Positions 1-12,118 are shown, counted from the first letter of the stretch. The stretch: DNA of 64,000 nucleotides from Acanthosepion lycidas (GCA_963932145.1 OZ010587.1:111653834-111717833); one strand, 5' to 3'. Notes: generated by a model from the letters alone, not told the origin. Numbers and translations are program-made.

Positions 1-69
1 GTTGGCCGGGAGTCGAACTCGGATCGACTGCTTGGAAGGCAACCATGCTAACCGTTACACCACCGACGC
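1..69 (-). tRNA. tRNA-Gly(TCC), truncated by window edge, degenerate
   Basis: The left-most Gly copy lacks its last 2-3 bases because the window starts inside it. It has two private changes. One replaces a G in the 5' T-stem strand and leaves a mismatch; the other puts an A in the acceptor 3' strand opposite C. These make it the most diverged Gly copy of the array and probably non-functional. Confidence 0.75.
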
Positions 70-306
70 CTACGCTACATACGCTATGCCGCACATAAGT
101 CGAACAGCTTTCAAATCTTTTACCTTAACTGTTTCTGCAATATCTGAAATTATAATATTTATCAAGTCTTTTCAATGTTAAAATCACAATGAAAATAATA
201 TTTCTCGCTTGAAATGTGAAGACATTCTAGCAGAACTTTCGGTAGAAATAGCAAGGACTAAATATTACTCAACTTTTGCTTTGTTAAACGTGTAGTAAAT
301 GTGATA

Positions 307-380
307 TGTCGACCGGGATCCGAACAGAAATTGTGTCGTGTTTTCGAATATCAAACATGATTAGCATTATAACAACGACC
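307..380 (-). pseudogene. Old tRNA-Gly relic, one per array unit
   Basis: On the - strand this stretch aligns along its full length with tRNA-Gly(TCC): the 5' end (GTCG.TG.T.TAA), a CATG..TTG segment, and a 3' end reading TCCGG-TTCGGA-TCCCGG-TCGAC. The anticodon stem is lost and there are small indels. Equivalent relics lie near 2038, 3750, 5478, 7189, 8917, 10643, 12355, 14083, 15794, 17522, 19233 and 20960, each about 237 bp after a Gly gene, so the unit once held two Gly genes. Confidence 0.65.
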
Positions 381-863
381 TCATTCGTTACACAGTCTCT
401 ACACATTAATCTAAACGTGTTTATAAATAGGACGCCTGAAATTGGACAATAGATATCTATCTCAGTCATCACCATTTCCAAATGGAATAAATGAGCAAAA
501 TTGCTGAAAAAATATTAAATCAAAAAGACGTATTTCGCTAGTAATGTATTAGTTTTGTTTGTTGGTTTTATGTGGGTTTTTTTTCATGACACGGCGATGT
601 CATTGAGGAAACGATGTTTAAATGCGTATTCAGGTGGGTGTGACATTTTATCTTCAACAGAGAACATGTAGGGCATGTGAATAAAAGAATCGGTGTGAAA
701 ATATTGAAATTCTTACTTGTAATATATTCCGTCGGAACACGTCCCATCCGTGTGATCCTATTGGCTCTCCTTTATTTTGCACCACGTGCTTTTTATACGT
801 TCTATTTCGATCCGCCTGTAATTAGGTCAGTTTTCCATGCGGTCCACTCAACAACTGCTTTTC

Positions 864-873
864 GTCACGTGAC
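864..873. promoter_or_regulatory. Palindromic E-box GTCACGTGAC upstream of tRNA-Lys
   Basis: A perfect 10-bp palindrome of the USF/MITF/TFE-type E-box class starts exactly 113 bp before the tRNA-Lys in each unit: also at 2591, 4304, 6030, 7743, 9469, 11196, 12909, 14635, 16348, 18074 and 19786. A second CACGTG lies about 80 bp further upstream, with ATTGG (inverted CCAAT) before it. Function is inference, and identity among copies may only reflect array homogenisation. Confidence 0.45.
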
Positions 874-976
874 CGGCGTACATTCATCCTGAAAACGTCA
901 GATAATCCGTACCTCAAAAATCGACATGTTTTTTGTCACCGAAACGAGACGGTTAAGTCTAAACAAAACGCTGCTA

Positions 977-1049
977 GCCCGGCTAGCTCAGTCGGTAGAG
1001 CACGAGACTCTTAATCTCGGGGTCGTGGGTTCGAGCCCCACGTTGGGCG
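977..1049 (+). tRNA. tRNA-Lys(CTT), variant I (canonical)
   Basis: A 73-nt intron-less gene. The acceptor pairs GCCCGGC with GTTGGGC, discriminator is G, anticodon stem-loop is CGAGA-CTCTTAA-TCTCG (anticodon CUU, reads AAG), and the T-arm is GTGGG-TTCGAGC-CCCAC. It differs by only a few bases from the vertebrate Lys(CTT) gene I know. Four T at 1056-1059 form a minimal Pol III terminator. The same sequence is found outside the array at 54438. Confidence 0.97.
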
Positions 1050-1729
1050 AAACCGTTTTAATTATTCCTCCCATCCTGAACTACCAGTTTATTGGCTATT
1101 TTTACATTCATGACATTTACAATCAATCGTTTATGTCACCAGAAAAGAAAACAGATAGAGTTAGATTCAGTTGAAACAGGTAACATTGAAAATTAATTGT
1201 TATCATTAACTGTTAAAAGGAAAGGTAACTGCTCTCTTCCACAGCAACAATCTAATATACTCCGGTAAAAGCAATGGCGTTTCCTGACTGCTATTTTTTA
1301 ACTTCTTTCCTTGAATATCTTGCGCATCCACTCGATTTTCAAAGAATTCAAACTGTTCCTTGTTGCATGAGCGTTAAATGCATTAGTGTCTCATTCTATT
1401 TCTTCTTAGATACTAGATAATCCAAATTGTTTCCATCTTAAGGATAATCAGCACGCAGCCAATTTGAAAGTAGTCCGTGTAACCTGACCATATGTAATGG
1501 TGAAACATGTAAGTGAAGAAGTTCTTGTATTTCCGCTAGGACGTATTAAATATTCATTACACCTATTAAAAGACATCGAACTTACGGCTAGGAGCATGAC
1601 ACTTGCATAGACCAGTTTCTCCACGAAAAGTTTCTACCGACGGTTTAAAACGGCAACTCTGACGAAAGCGGAAATATCGTTGTTTCCCCATCATTTGCTA
1701 GTAGAAGACGGCAACAAATATAAATAAAG

Positions 1730-1801
1730 TGCGTCGGCCGGGAGTCGAACCCGGATCGACTGCTTGGAAGGCAACCATGCTAACCGTTACACCACCGACG
1801 C
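1730..1801 (-). tRNA. tRNA-Gly(TCC), intact
   Basis: A 72-nt gene including discriminator A. The acceptor pairs GCGTCGG with CCGACGC, the anticodon loop CTTCCAA gives UCC (reads GGA and GGG), and the T-arm is CCGGG-TTCGACT-CCCGG with A58 present. A and B boxes look normal and there is no intron. Downstream on the - strand there is no run of four T for about 80 nt, unlike the Lys gene. Decoding role is established for the family; activity is inferred. Confidence 0.95.
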
Positions 1802-2703
1802 CTACGCTACATACGCTATGCCGCACATAAGTCGAACAGCTTTCAAATCTTTTACCTTAACTGTTTCTGCAATATCTGAGATTATAATATTTATCAAGTC
1901 TTTAAAATGTTAAAATCACAATGAAAATAATATTTCTCGCTTGAAATGTGAAGTCATTCTAGCAGAACTTTCGGTAGAAATAGCAAGGACTAAATATTAC
2001 TCAACTTTTGCTTTGTTAAACGTGTAGTAAATGTGATATGTCGACGGGGATCCGAACAGGATTGTGTCGTGTTTTCGAATATCAAACATGATTAGCATTA
2101 TAACAACGACCTCATTCGTTACACAGTCTCTACACATTAATCTAAACGTGTTTATAAATAGGACGCCTGAAATTGGACAATAGATATCTCAGTCATCACC
2201 ATTTCCAAATGGAATAAATGAGCAAAATTGCTGAAAAAATAGTAAATCAAAAAGACGTATTTCGCTAGTAATGTATTAGTTTTGTTTGTTGGTTTTATGT
2301 GGGTTTTTTTTCATGACACGGCGATGTCATTGAGGAAACGATGTTTAAATGCGTATTCAGGTGGGTGTGACATTTTATCTTCAACAGAGAACATGTAGGG
2401 CATGTGAATAAAAGAATCGGTGTGAAAATATTGAAATTCTTACTTGTAATATATTCCGTCGGAACACGTCCCATCCGTGTGATCCTATTGGCTCTCCTTT
2501 ATTTTGCACCACGTGCTTTTTATACGTTCTATTTCGATCCGCCTGTAATTAGGTCAGTTTTCCATGCGGTCCACACAACAACTGCTTTTCGTCACGTGAC
2601 CGACGTACATTCATCCTGAAAACGTCAGATAATCAGTACCTCAAATATCGACATGTTTTTTGTCACCGAAACGAGACGGTTAAGTCTAAACAAAACGCTG
2701 CTA

Positions 2704-2776
2704 GCCCGGCTAGCTCAGTCGGTAGAGCACGTGACTCTTAATCACGGGGTCGTGGGTTCGAACCCCACGTTGGGCG
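2704..2776 (+). tRNA. tRNA-Lys(CTT), variant II (compensated anticodon stem)
   Basis: Differs from variant I in the anticodon stem, CGTGA with TCACG instead of CGAGA with TCTCG. This double change keeps a Watson-Crick pair. It also has A for G at T-loop position 59. All other helices are intact, so this copy should be functional. A T5 terminator lies at 2782-2786. Confidence 0.96.
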
Positions 2777-3441
2777 AAACCTTTTTAATTATTCCTCCCA
2801 TCCTGAACTACCAGTTTATTGGCTATTTTTACATTCATGACATTTACAGTCAATCGTTTATGTCACCAGAAAAGAAAACAGATAGAGTTAGATTCAGTTG
2901 AAACAGGTAACATTGAAAATTAATTGTTATCATTAAGTGTTAAAAGGAAAGCTAACTGCTCTCTTCCACAGCAACAATCTAATATACTCCGGTAAAAGCA
3001 ATGGCGTTTCCTGACTGCTATTTTTTAACTTCTTTCCTTGAATATCTTGCGCATCCACTCGATTTTCAAAGAATTCAAACCGTTCCTTGTTGCATGAGCG
3101 TTAAATGCATTAGTGTCTCATTCTATTTCTTCTTAGATACTAGATAATCCAAATTGTTTCCATCTTAAGGATAATCAGCACGCAGCCAATTTGAAAGTAT
3201 TCCGTGTAACCTGACCATATGTAATGGTGAAACATGTAAGTGAAGAAGTTCATGTATTTCCGCTAGGACGTATTAAATATTCATTACACCTATTAAAAGA
3301 CATCGAACTTACGGCTAGGAGCTTGACACTTGCATAGACCAGTTTCTACCGACGGTTTAAAACTGCAACTCTGACGAAAGCGGAAATATCGTTGTTTCCC
3401 CATCATTTGCTAGTAGAAGACGGCAACAAATATAAATAAAG

Positions 3442-3513
3442 TGCGTCGGCCGGGAGTCGAACCCGGATCGACTGCTTGGAAGGCAACCATGCTAACCGTT
3501 ACACCACCGACGC
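3442..3513 (-). tRNA. tRNA-Gly(TCC), intact
   Basis: Sequence identical to the copy ending at 1801. It is the next - strand Gly after the type II tRNA-Lys at 2704. Confidence 0.95.
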
Positions 3514-4416
3514 CTACGCTGCATACGCTATGCCGCACATAAGTCGAACAGCTTTCAAATCTTTTACCTTAACTGTTTCTGCAATATCTGAGATTATAAT
3601 ATTTATCAAGTCTTTTCAATGTTAAAATCACAATGAAAATAATATTTCTCGCTTGAAATGTGAAGACATTCTAGCAGAACTTTCGGTAGAAATAGCAAGG
3701 ACTAAATATTACTCAACTTTTGCTTTGTTAAACGTGTAGTAAATGTGATATGTCGACCGGGATCCGAACCGGATTGTGTCGTGTTTTCGAATATCAAACA
3801 TGATTAGCATTATAACAACGACCTCATTCGTTACACAGTCTCTCCACATTAATCTAAACGTGTTTATAAATAGGACGCCTGAAATTGGACAATAGATATC
3901 TCAGTCATCACCATTTCCAAATGGAATAAATGAGCAAAATTGCTGAAAAAATAGTAAATCAAAAAGACGTATTTCGCTAGTAATGTATTAGTTTTGTTTG
4001 TTGGTTTTATGTGGGGTTTTTTTTCATGACACGGCGATGTCATTGAGGAAACGATGTTTAAATGCGTATTCAGGTGGGTTTGACATTTTATCTTCAACAG
4101 AGAACATGTAGGGCATGTGAATAAAAGAATCGGTGTGAAAATATTGAAATTCTTACTTGTAATATATTCCGTCGGAACACGTCCCATCCGTGTGATCCTA
4201 TTGGCTCTCCTTTATTTTGCACCACGTGCTTTTTATACGTTCTATTTCGATCCGCCTGTAATTAGGTCAGTTTTCCATGCGGTCCACACAACAACTGCTT
4301 TTCGTCACGTGACCGGCGTACATTCATCCTGAAAACGTCAGATAATCCGTACCTCAAAAATCGACATGTTTTTTGTCACCGAAACGAGACGGTTAAGTCT
4401 AAACACAACGCTGCAA

Positions 4417-4489
4417 GCCCGGCTAGCTCCGTCGGTAGAGTACGAGACTCTTTATCTCGGGGTCGTGGGTTCGAGCCCCACGTTGGTCG
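4417..4489 (+). pseudogene. tRNA-Lys(CTT), variant III, decayed
   Basis: Four substitutions relative to variant I: A14 to C (nearly invariant D-loop base that pairs with T8), C25 to T, A37 to T in the anticodon loop, and G71 to T, which breaks an acceptor pair. The CTT anticodon is retained. Likely a tRNA pseudogene or a very poor substrate for maturation. Confidence 0.85.
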
Positions 4490-5169
4490 AAACCTTTTTA
4501 ATTATTCCTCCCATCCTGAACTACCAATTTATTGACTATTTTTACATTCATGACATTTACAGTCAATCGTTTCTGTCACCAGAAAAGAAAACAGATAGAG
4601 TTAGATTCAGTTGAAACAGGTAACATTGAAAATTAATTGTTATCATTAAGTGTTAAAAGGAAAGGTAACTACTCTCTTCCACAGCAACAATCTAATATAC
4701 TCCGGTAAATGCAATGGCGTTTCCTGACTGCTATTTTTTAACTTCTTTCCTTGAATATCTTGCGCATCCACTCGATTTTCAAAGAATTCAAACCGTTCCT
4801 TGTTGCATGAGCGTTAAATGCATTAGTGTCTCATTCTATTTCTTCTTAGATACTAGATAATCCAAATTGTTTCCATCTTAAGGATAATCAGCACGCAGCC
4901 AATTTGAAAGTATTCCGTGTAACCTGACCATATGTAATGGTGAAACATGTAAGTGATGAAGTTCATGTATTTCCGCTAGGACGTATTAAATATTCATTAC
5001 ACCTATTAAAAGACATCGAACTTACGGCTAGGAGCATGACACTTGCATAGACCAGTTTCTCCACGAAAAGTTTCTACCGACGGTTTAAAACGGCAACTCT
5101 GACGAAAGCGGAAATATCGTTGTTTCCCCATCATTTGCTAGTAGAAGACGGCAACAAATATAAATAAAG

Positions 5170-5241
5170 TGCGTCGGCCGGGAGACGAACCCGGATCGAC
5201 TGCTTGGAAGGCAACCATGCTAACCGTTACACCACCGACGC
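5170..5241 (-). pseudogene. tRNA-Gly(TCC) with A58 to T, probably impaired
   Basis: One change from the intact copies: the T-loop reads TTCGTCT instead of TTCGACT. A58 is nearly invariant in cytosolic tRNAs, where it pairs with T54, and it is also a fixed base of the B box, so both folding and Pol III recruitment should suffer. It lies beside the decayed type III tRNA-Lys at 4417. Confidence 0.8.
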
Positions 5242-6142
5242 CTACGCTACATACGCTATGCCGCACATAAGTCGAACAGCTTTCAAATCTTTTACCTTAA
5301 CTGTTTCTGCAATATCTGAGATTATAATATTTATCAAGTCTTTTCAATGTTAAAATAACAATGAAAATAATATTTCTCGCTTGAAATGTGAAGACATTCT
5401 AGCAGAACTTTCGGTAGAAATAGCAAGGACTAAATATTACTCAACTTTTGCTTTGTTAAACTTGTAGTAAATGTGATATGTCGACCGGGATCCGAACCGG
5501 ATTGTGTCGTGTTTTCGAATATCAAACATGATTAGCATTATAACAACGACCTCATTCGTTACACAGTCTCTCCACATTAATCTAAACGTGTTTATAAATA
5601 GGACGCCTGAAATTGGACAATAGATATCTCAGTCATCACCATTTCCAAATGGAATAAATGAGCAAAATTGCTGAAAAAATAGTAAATCAAAAAGACGTAT
5701 TTCGCTCGTAATGTATTAGTTTTGTTTGTTGGTTTTATGTGGGTTTTTTTCATGACACGGCGATGTCATTGAGGAAACGATGTTTAAATGCGTATTCAGG
5801 TGGGTGTGACATTTTATCTTCAACAGAGAACATGTAGGGCATGTGAATAAAAGAATCGGTGTGAAAATATTGAAATTCTTACTTGTAATATATTCCGTCG
5901 GAACACGTCCCATCCGTGTCATCCTATTGGCTCTCCTTTATTTTGCACCACGTGCTTTTTATACGTTCTATTTCGATCCGCCTGTAATTAGGTCAGTTTT
6001 CCATGCGGTCCACACAACAACTGCTTTTCGTCACGTGACCGGCGTACATTCATCCTGAAAACGTCAGATAATCAGTACCTCAAATATCGACATGTTTTTT
6101 GTCACCGAAACGAGACGGTTAAGTCTAAACAAAACGCTGCTA

Positions 6143-6215
6143 GCCCGGTTAGCTCAGTCGGTAGAGCACGTGACTCTTAATCACGGGGTCGTGGGTTCGA
6201 ACCCCACGTTGGGCG
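6143..6215 (+). tRNA. tRNA-Lys(CTT), variant II'
   Basis: As variant II with its compensated anticodon stem, plus C7 to T, which leaves a tolerable T-G wobble at the base of the acceptor stem. Confidence 0.93.
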
Positions 6216-6880
6216 AAACCTTTTTAATTATTCCTCCCATCCTGAACTACCAGTTTATTGGCTATTTTTACCTTCATGACATTTACAGTCAATCGTTTAT
6301 GTCACCAGAAAAGAAAACAGATAGAGTTAGATTCAGTTGAAACAGGTAACACTGAAAATTAATTGTTATCATTAACTGTTAAAAGGAAAGGTAACTGCTC
6401 TCTTCCACAGCAACAATCTAATATACTCCGGTAAAAGCAATGGCGTTTCCTGACTGCTATTTTTTAACTTCTTTCCTTGAATATCTTGCGCATCCACTCG
6501 ATTTTCAAAGAATTCAAACTGTTCCTTGTTGCATGAGCGTTAAATGCATTAGTGTCTCATTCTATTTCTTCTTAGATACTAGATAATCCAAATTGTTTCC
6601 ATCTTAAGGATAATCAGCACGCAGCCAATTTGAAAGTATTCCGTGTAACCTGACCATATGTAATGGTGAAACATGTAAGTGAAGAAGTTCATGTATTTCC
6701 GCTAGGACGTATTAAATATTCATTACACCTATTAAAAGACATCGAACTTACGGCTAGGAGCTTGACACTTGCATAGACCAGTTTCTACCGACGGTTTAAA
6801 ACTGCAACTCTGACGAAAGCGGAAATATCGTTGTTTCCCCATCATTTGCTAGTAGAAGACGGCAACAAATATAAATAAAG

Positions 6881-6952
6881 TGCGTCGGCCGGGAGTCGAA
6901 CCCGGATCGACTGCTTGGAAGGCAACCATGCTAACCGTTACACCACCGACGC
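6881..6952 (-). tRNA. tRNA-Gly(TCC), intact
   Basis: Same sequence as the canonical copies, with the T-loop A58 present. It follows the type II' tRNA-Lys at 6143. Confidence 0.95.
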
Positions 6953-7855
6953 CTACGCTGCATACGCTATGCCGCACATAAGTCGAACAGCTTTCAAATC
7001 TTTTACCTTAACTGTTTCTGCAATATCTGAGATTATAATATTTATCAAGTCTTTTCAATGTTAAAATCACAATGAAAATAATATTTCTCGCTTGAAATGT
7101 GAAGACATTCTAGCAGAACTTTCGGTAGAAATAGCAAGGACTAAATATTACTCAACTTTTGCTTTGTTAAACGTGTAGTAAATGTGATATGTCGACCGGG
7201 ATCCGAACCGGATTGTGTCGTGTTTTCGAATATCAAACATGATTAGCATTATAACAACGACCTCATTCGTTACACAGTCTCTCCACATTAATCTAAACGT
7301 GTTTATAAATAGGACGCCTGAAATTGGACAATAGATATCTCAGTCATCACCATTTCCAAATGGAATAAATGAGCAAAATTGCTGAAAAAATAGTAAATCA
7401 AAAAGACGTATTTCGCTAGTAATGTATTAGTTTTGTTTGTTGGTTTTATGTGGGGTTTTTTTTCATGACACGGCGATGTCATTGAGGAAACGATGTTTAA
7501 ATGCGTATTCAGGTGGGTTTGACATTTTATCTTCAACAGAGAACATGTAGGGCATGTGAATAAAAGAATCGGTGTGAAAATATTGAAATTCTTACTTGTA
7601 ATATATTCCGTCGGAACACGTCCCATCCGTGTGATCCTATTGGCTCTCCTTTATTTTGCACCACGTGCTTTTTATACGTTCTATTTCGATCCGCCTGTAA
7701 TTAGGTCAGTTTTCCATGCGGTCCACACAACAACTGCTTTTCGTCACGTGACCGGCGTACATTCATCCTGAAAACGTCAGATAATCCGTACCTCAAAAAT
7801 CGACATGTTTTTTGTCACCGAAACGAGACGGTTAAGTCTAAACACAACGCTGCAA

Positions 7856-7928
7856 GCCCGGCTAGCTCCGTCGGTAGAGTACGAGACTCTTTATCTCGGG
7901 GTCGTGGGTTCGAGCCCCACGTTGGTCG
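7856..7928 (+). pseudogene. tRNA-Lys(CTT), variant III, decayed
   Basis: Carries the same four substitutions as the copy at 4417, so the decayed form was copied as a unit. Confidence 0.85.
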
Positions 7929-8608
7929 AAACCTTTTTAATTATTCCTCCCATCCTGAACTACCAATTTATTGACTATTTTTACATTCATGACATTTACA
8001 GTCAATCGTTTCTGTCACCAGAAAAGAAAACAGATAGAGTTAGATTCAGTTGAAACAGGTAACATTGAAAATTAATTGTTATCATTAAGTGTTAAAAGGA
8101 AAGGTAACTACTCTCTTCCACAGCAACAATCTAATATACTCCGGTAAATGCAATGGCGTTTCCTGACTGCTATTTTTTAACTTCTTTCCTTGAATATCTT
8201 GCGCATCCACTCGATTTTCAAAGAATTCAAACCGTTCCTTGTTGCATGAGCGTTAAATGCATTAGTGTCTCATTCTATTTCTTCTTAGATACTAGATAAT
8301 CCAAATTGTTTCCATCTTAAGGATAATCAGCACGCAGCCAATTTGAAAGTATTCCGTGTAACCTGACCATATGTAATGGTGAAACATGTAAGTGAAGAAG
8401 TTCATGTATTTCCGCTAGGACGTATTAAATATTCATTACACCTATTAAAAGACATCGAACTTACGGCTAGGAGCATGACACTTGCATAGACCAGTTTCTC
8501 CACGAAAAGTTTCTACCGACGGTTTAAAACGGCAACTCTGACGAAAGCGGAAATATCGTTGTTTCCCCATCATTTGCTAGTAGAAGACGGCAACAAATAT
8601 AAATAAAG

Positions 8609-8680
8609 TGCGTCGGCCGGGAGACGAACCCGGATCGACTGCTTGGAAGGCAACCATGCTAACCGTTACACCACCGACGC
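8609..8680 (-). pseudogene. tRNA-Gly(TCC) with A58 to T, probably impaired
   Basis: Carries the same T-loop change as the copy at 5170 and again accompanies a type III tRNA-Lys (7856). This is the last Gly of the first five-unit block. Confidence 0.8.
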
Positions 8681-9581
8681 CTACGCTACATACGCTATGC
8701 CGCACATAAGTCGAACAGCTTTCAAATCTTTTACCTTAACTGTTTCTGCAATATCTGAGATTATAATATTTATCAAGTCTTTTCAATGTTAAAATAACAA
8801 TGAAAATAATATTTCTCGCTTGAAATGTGAAGACATTCTAGCAGAACTTTCGGTAGAAATAGCAAGGACTAAATATTACTCAACTTTTGCTTTGTTAAAC
8901 TTGTAGTAAATGTGATATGTCGACCGGGATCCGAACCGGATTGTGTCGTGTTTTCGAATATCAAACATGATTAGCATTATAACAACGACCTCATTCGTTA
9001 CACAGTCTCTCCACATTAATCTAAACGTGTTTATAAATAGGACGCCTGAAATTGGACAATAGATATCTCAGTCATCACCATTTCCAAATGGAATAAATGA
9101 GCAAAATTGCTGAAAAAATAGTAAATCAAAAAGACGTATTTCGCTCGTAATGTATTAGTTTTGTTTGTTGGTTTTATGTGGGTTTTTTTCATGACACGGC
9201 GATGTCATTGAGGAAACGATGTTTAAATGCGTATTCAGGTGGGTGTGACATTTTATCTTCAACAGAGAACATGTAGGGCATGTGAATAAAAGAATCGGTG
9301 TGAAAATATTGAAATTCTTACTTGTAATATATTCCGTCGGAACACGTCCCATCCGTGTGATCCTATTGGCTCTCCTTTATTTTGCACCACGTGCTTTTTA
9401 TACGTTCTATTTCGATCCGCCTGTAATTAGGTCAGTTTTCCATGCGGTCCACTCAACAACTGCTTTTCGTCACGTGACCGGCGTACATTCATCCTGAAAA
9501 CGTCAGATAATCCGTACCTCAAAAATCGACATGTTTTTTGTCACCGAAACGAGACGGTTAAGTCTAAACAAAACGCTGCTA

Positions 9582-9654
9582 GCCCGGCTAGCTCAGTCGG
9601 TAGAGCACGAGACTCTTAATCTCGGGGTCGTGGGTTCGAGCCCCACGTTGGGCG
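9582..9654 (+). tRNA. tRNA-Lys(CTT), variant I (canonical)
   Basis: Identical to the copy at 977, 8605 bp upstream. A T4 terminator follows. Confidence 0.97.
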
Positions 9655-10334
9655 AAACCGTTTTAATTATTCCTCCCATCCTGAACTACCAGTTTATTGG
9701 CTATTTTTACATTCATGACATTTACAATCAATCGTTTATGTCACCAGAAAAGAAAACAGATAGAGTTAGATTCAGTTGAAACAGGTAACATTGAAAATTA
9801 ATTGTTATCATTAACTGTTAAAAGGAAAGGTAACTGCTCTCTTCCACAGCAACAATCTAATATACTCCGGTAAAAGCAATGGCGTTTCCTGACTGCTATT
9901 TTTTAACTTCTTTCCTTGAATATCTTGCGCATCCACTCGATTTTCAAAGAATTCAAACTGTTCCTTGTTGCATGAGCGTTAAATGCATTAGTGTCTCATT
10001 CTATTTCTTCTTAGATACTAGATAATCCAAATTGTTTCCATCTTAAGGATAATCAGCACGCAGCCAATTTGAAAGTAGTCCGTGTAACCTGACCATATGT
10101 AATGGTGAAACATGTAAGTGAAGAAGTTCTTGTATTTCCGCTAGGACGTATTAAATATTCATTACACCTATTAAAAGACATCGAACTTACGGCTAGGAGC
10201 ATGACACTTGCATAGACCAGTTTCTCCACGAAAAGTTTCTACCGACGGTTTAAAACGGCAACTCTGACGAAAGCGGAAATATCGTTGTTTCCCCATCATT
10301 TGCTAGTAGAAGACGGCAACAAATATAAATAAAG

Positions 10335-10406
10335 TGCGTCGGCCGGGAGTCGAACCCGGATCGACTGCTTGGAAGGCAACCATGCTAACCGTTACACCAC
10401 CGACGC
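10335..10406 (-). tRNA. tRNA-Gly(TCC), intact
   Basis: Canonical sequence. It is the positional counterpart of the copy at 1730, 8605 bp away. Confidence 0.95.
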
Positions 10407-11308
10407 CTACGCTACATACGCTATGCCGCACATAAGTCGAACAGCTTTCAAATCTTTTACCTTAACTGTTTCTGCAATATCTGAGATTATAATATTTATC
10501 AAGTCTTTAAAATGTTAAAATCACAATGAAAATAATATTTCTCGCTTGAAATGTGAAGTCATTCTAGCAGAACTTTCGGTAGAAATAGCAAGGACTAAAT
10601 ATTACTCAACTTTTGCTTTGTTAAACGTGTAGTAAATGTGATATGTCGACGGGGATCCGAACAGGATTGTGTCGTGTTTTCGAATATCAAACATGATTAG
10701 CATTATAACAACGACCTCATTCGTTACACAGTCTCTACACATTAATCTAAACGTGTTTATAAATAGGACGCCTGAAATTGGACAATAGATATCTCAGTCA
10801 TCACCATTTCCAAATGGAATAAATGAGCAAAATTGCTGAAAAAATAGTAAATCAAAAAGACGTATTTCGCTAGTAATGTATTAGTTTTGTTTGTTGGTTT
10901 TATGTGGGTTTTTTTTCATGACACGGCGATGTCATTGAGGAAACGATGTTTAAATGCGTATTCAGGTGGGTGTGACATTTTATCTTCAACAGAGAACATG
11001 TAGGGCATGTGAATAAAAGAATCGGTGTGAAAATATTGAAATTCTTACTTGTAATATATTCCGTCGGAACACGTCCCATCCGTGTGATCCTATTGGCTCT
11101 CCTTTATTTTGCACCACGTGCTTTTTATACGTTCTATTTCGATCCGCCTGTAATTAGGTCAGTTTTCCATGCGGTCCACACAACAACTGCTTTTCGTCAC
11201 GTGACCGACGTACATTCATCCTGAAAACGTCAGATAATCAGTACCTCAAATATCGACATGTTTTTTGTCACCGAAACGAGACGTTTAAGTCTAAACAAAA
11301 CGCTGCTA

Positions 11309-11381
11309 GCCCGGCTAGCTCAGTCGGTAGAGCACGTGACTCTTAATCACGGGGTCGTGGGTTCGAACCCCACGTTGGGCG
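11309..11381 (+). tRNA. tRNA-Lys(CTT), variant II
   Basis: Identical to the copy at 2704. The 5' flank differs from it by one base (ACGTTT for ACGGTT near 11283). Confidence 0.96.
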
Positions 11382-12046
11382 AAACCTTTTTAATTATTCC
11401 TCCCATCCTGAACTACCAGTTTATTGGCTATTTTTACATTCATGACATTTACAGTCAATCGTTTATGTCACCAGAAAAGAAAACAGATAGAGTTAGATTC
11501 AGTTGAAACAGGTAACATTGAAAATTAATTGTTATCATTAAGTGTTAAAAGGAAAGCTAACTGCTCTCTTCCACAGCAACAATCTAATATACTCCGGTAA
11601 AAGCAATGGCGTTTCCTGACTGCTATTTTTTAACTTCTTTCCTTGAATATCTTGCGCATCCACTCGATTTTCAAAGAATTCAAACCGTTCCTTGTTGCAT
11701 GAGCGTTAAATGCATTAGTGTCTCATTCTATTTCTTCTTAGATACTAGATAATCCAAATTGTTTCCATCTTAAGGATAATCAGCACGCAGCCAATTTGAA
11801 AGTATTCCGTGTAACCTGACCATATGTAATGGTGAAACATGTAAGTGAAGAAGTTCATGTATTTCCGCTAGGACGTATTAAATATTCATTACACCTATTA
11901 AAAGACATCGAACTTACGGCTAGGAGCTTGACACTTGCATAGACCAGTTTCTACCGACGGTTTAAAACTGCAACTCTGACGAAAGCGGAAATATCGTTGT
12001 TTCCCCATCATTTGCTAGTAGAAGACGGCAACAAATATAAATAAAG

Positions 12047-12118
12047 TGCGTCGGCCGGGAGTCGAACCCGGATCGACTGCTTGGAAGGCAACCATGCTAA
12101 CCGTTACACCACCGACGC
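12047..12118 (-). tRNA. tRNA-Gly(TCC), intact
   Basis: Canonical sequence. Counterpart of the copy at 3442. Confidence 0.95.

Larger units (their letters stand above)
70..8680. repeat. Higher-order repeat, copy 1 (five units)
   Basis: Five units with tRNA-Lys variants in the order I, II, III, II', III. From about base 600 to 8680 the sequence recurs at an offset of exactly 8605 bp with only scattered single-base differences (for example near 4956 and 11283). The first ~600 bases differ more from their counterpart, so the block boundary lies inside a unit. Confidence 0.9.

Noticed and set aside
420..470. TATAAATAG followed by TCAGTC in each unit, as a Pol II promoter
   Set aside because: Spacing between the two is about 8 bp too long for a standard TATA-Inr pair and no transcript is evident.
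677..892. 71-codon open frame repeated in all 12 array units
   Set aside because: It starts with GTG, not ATG. Its conservation is fully explained by near-identity of the repeat DNA, and it resembles no domain I know.
926..1174. 82-codon open frame in every unit
   Set aside because: It reads through the whole tRNA-Lys gene and carries whatever substitutions the tRNA variant has.
3864..4187. 107-codon - strand frame in several units
   Set aside because: Present or absent depending on single-base indels in a T run. No recognisable features.
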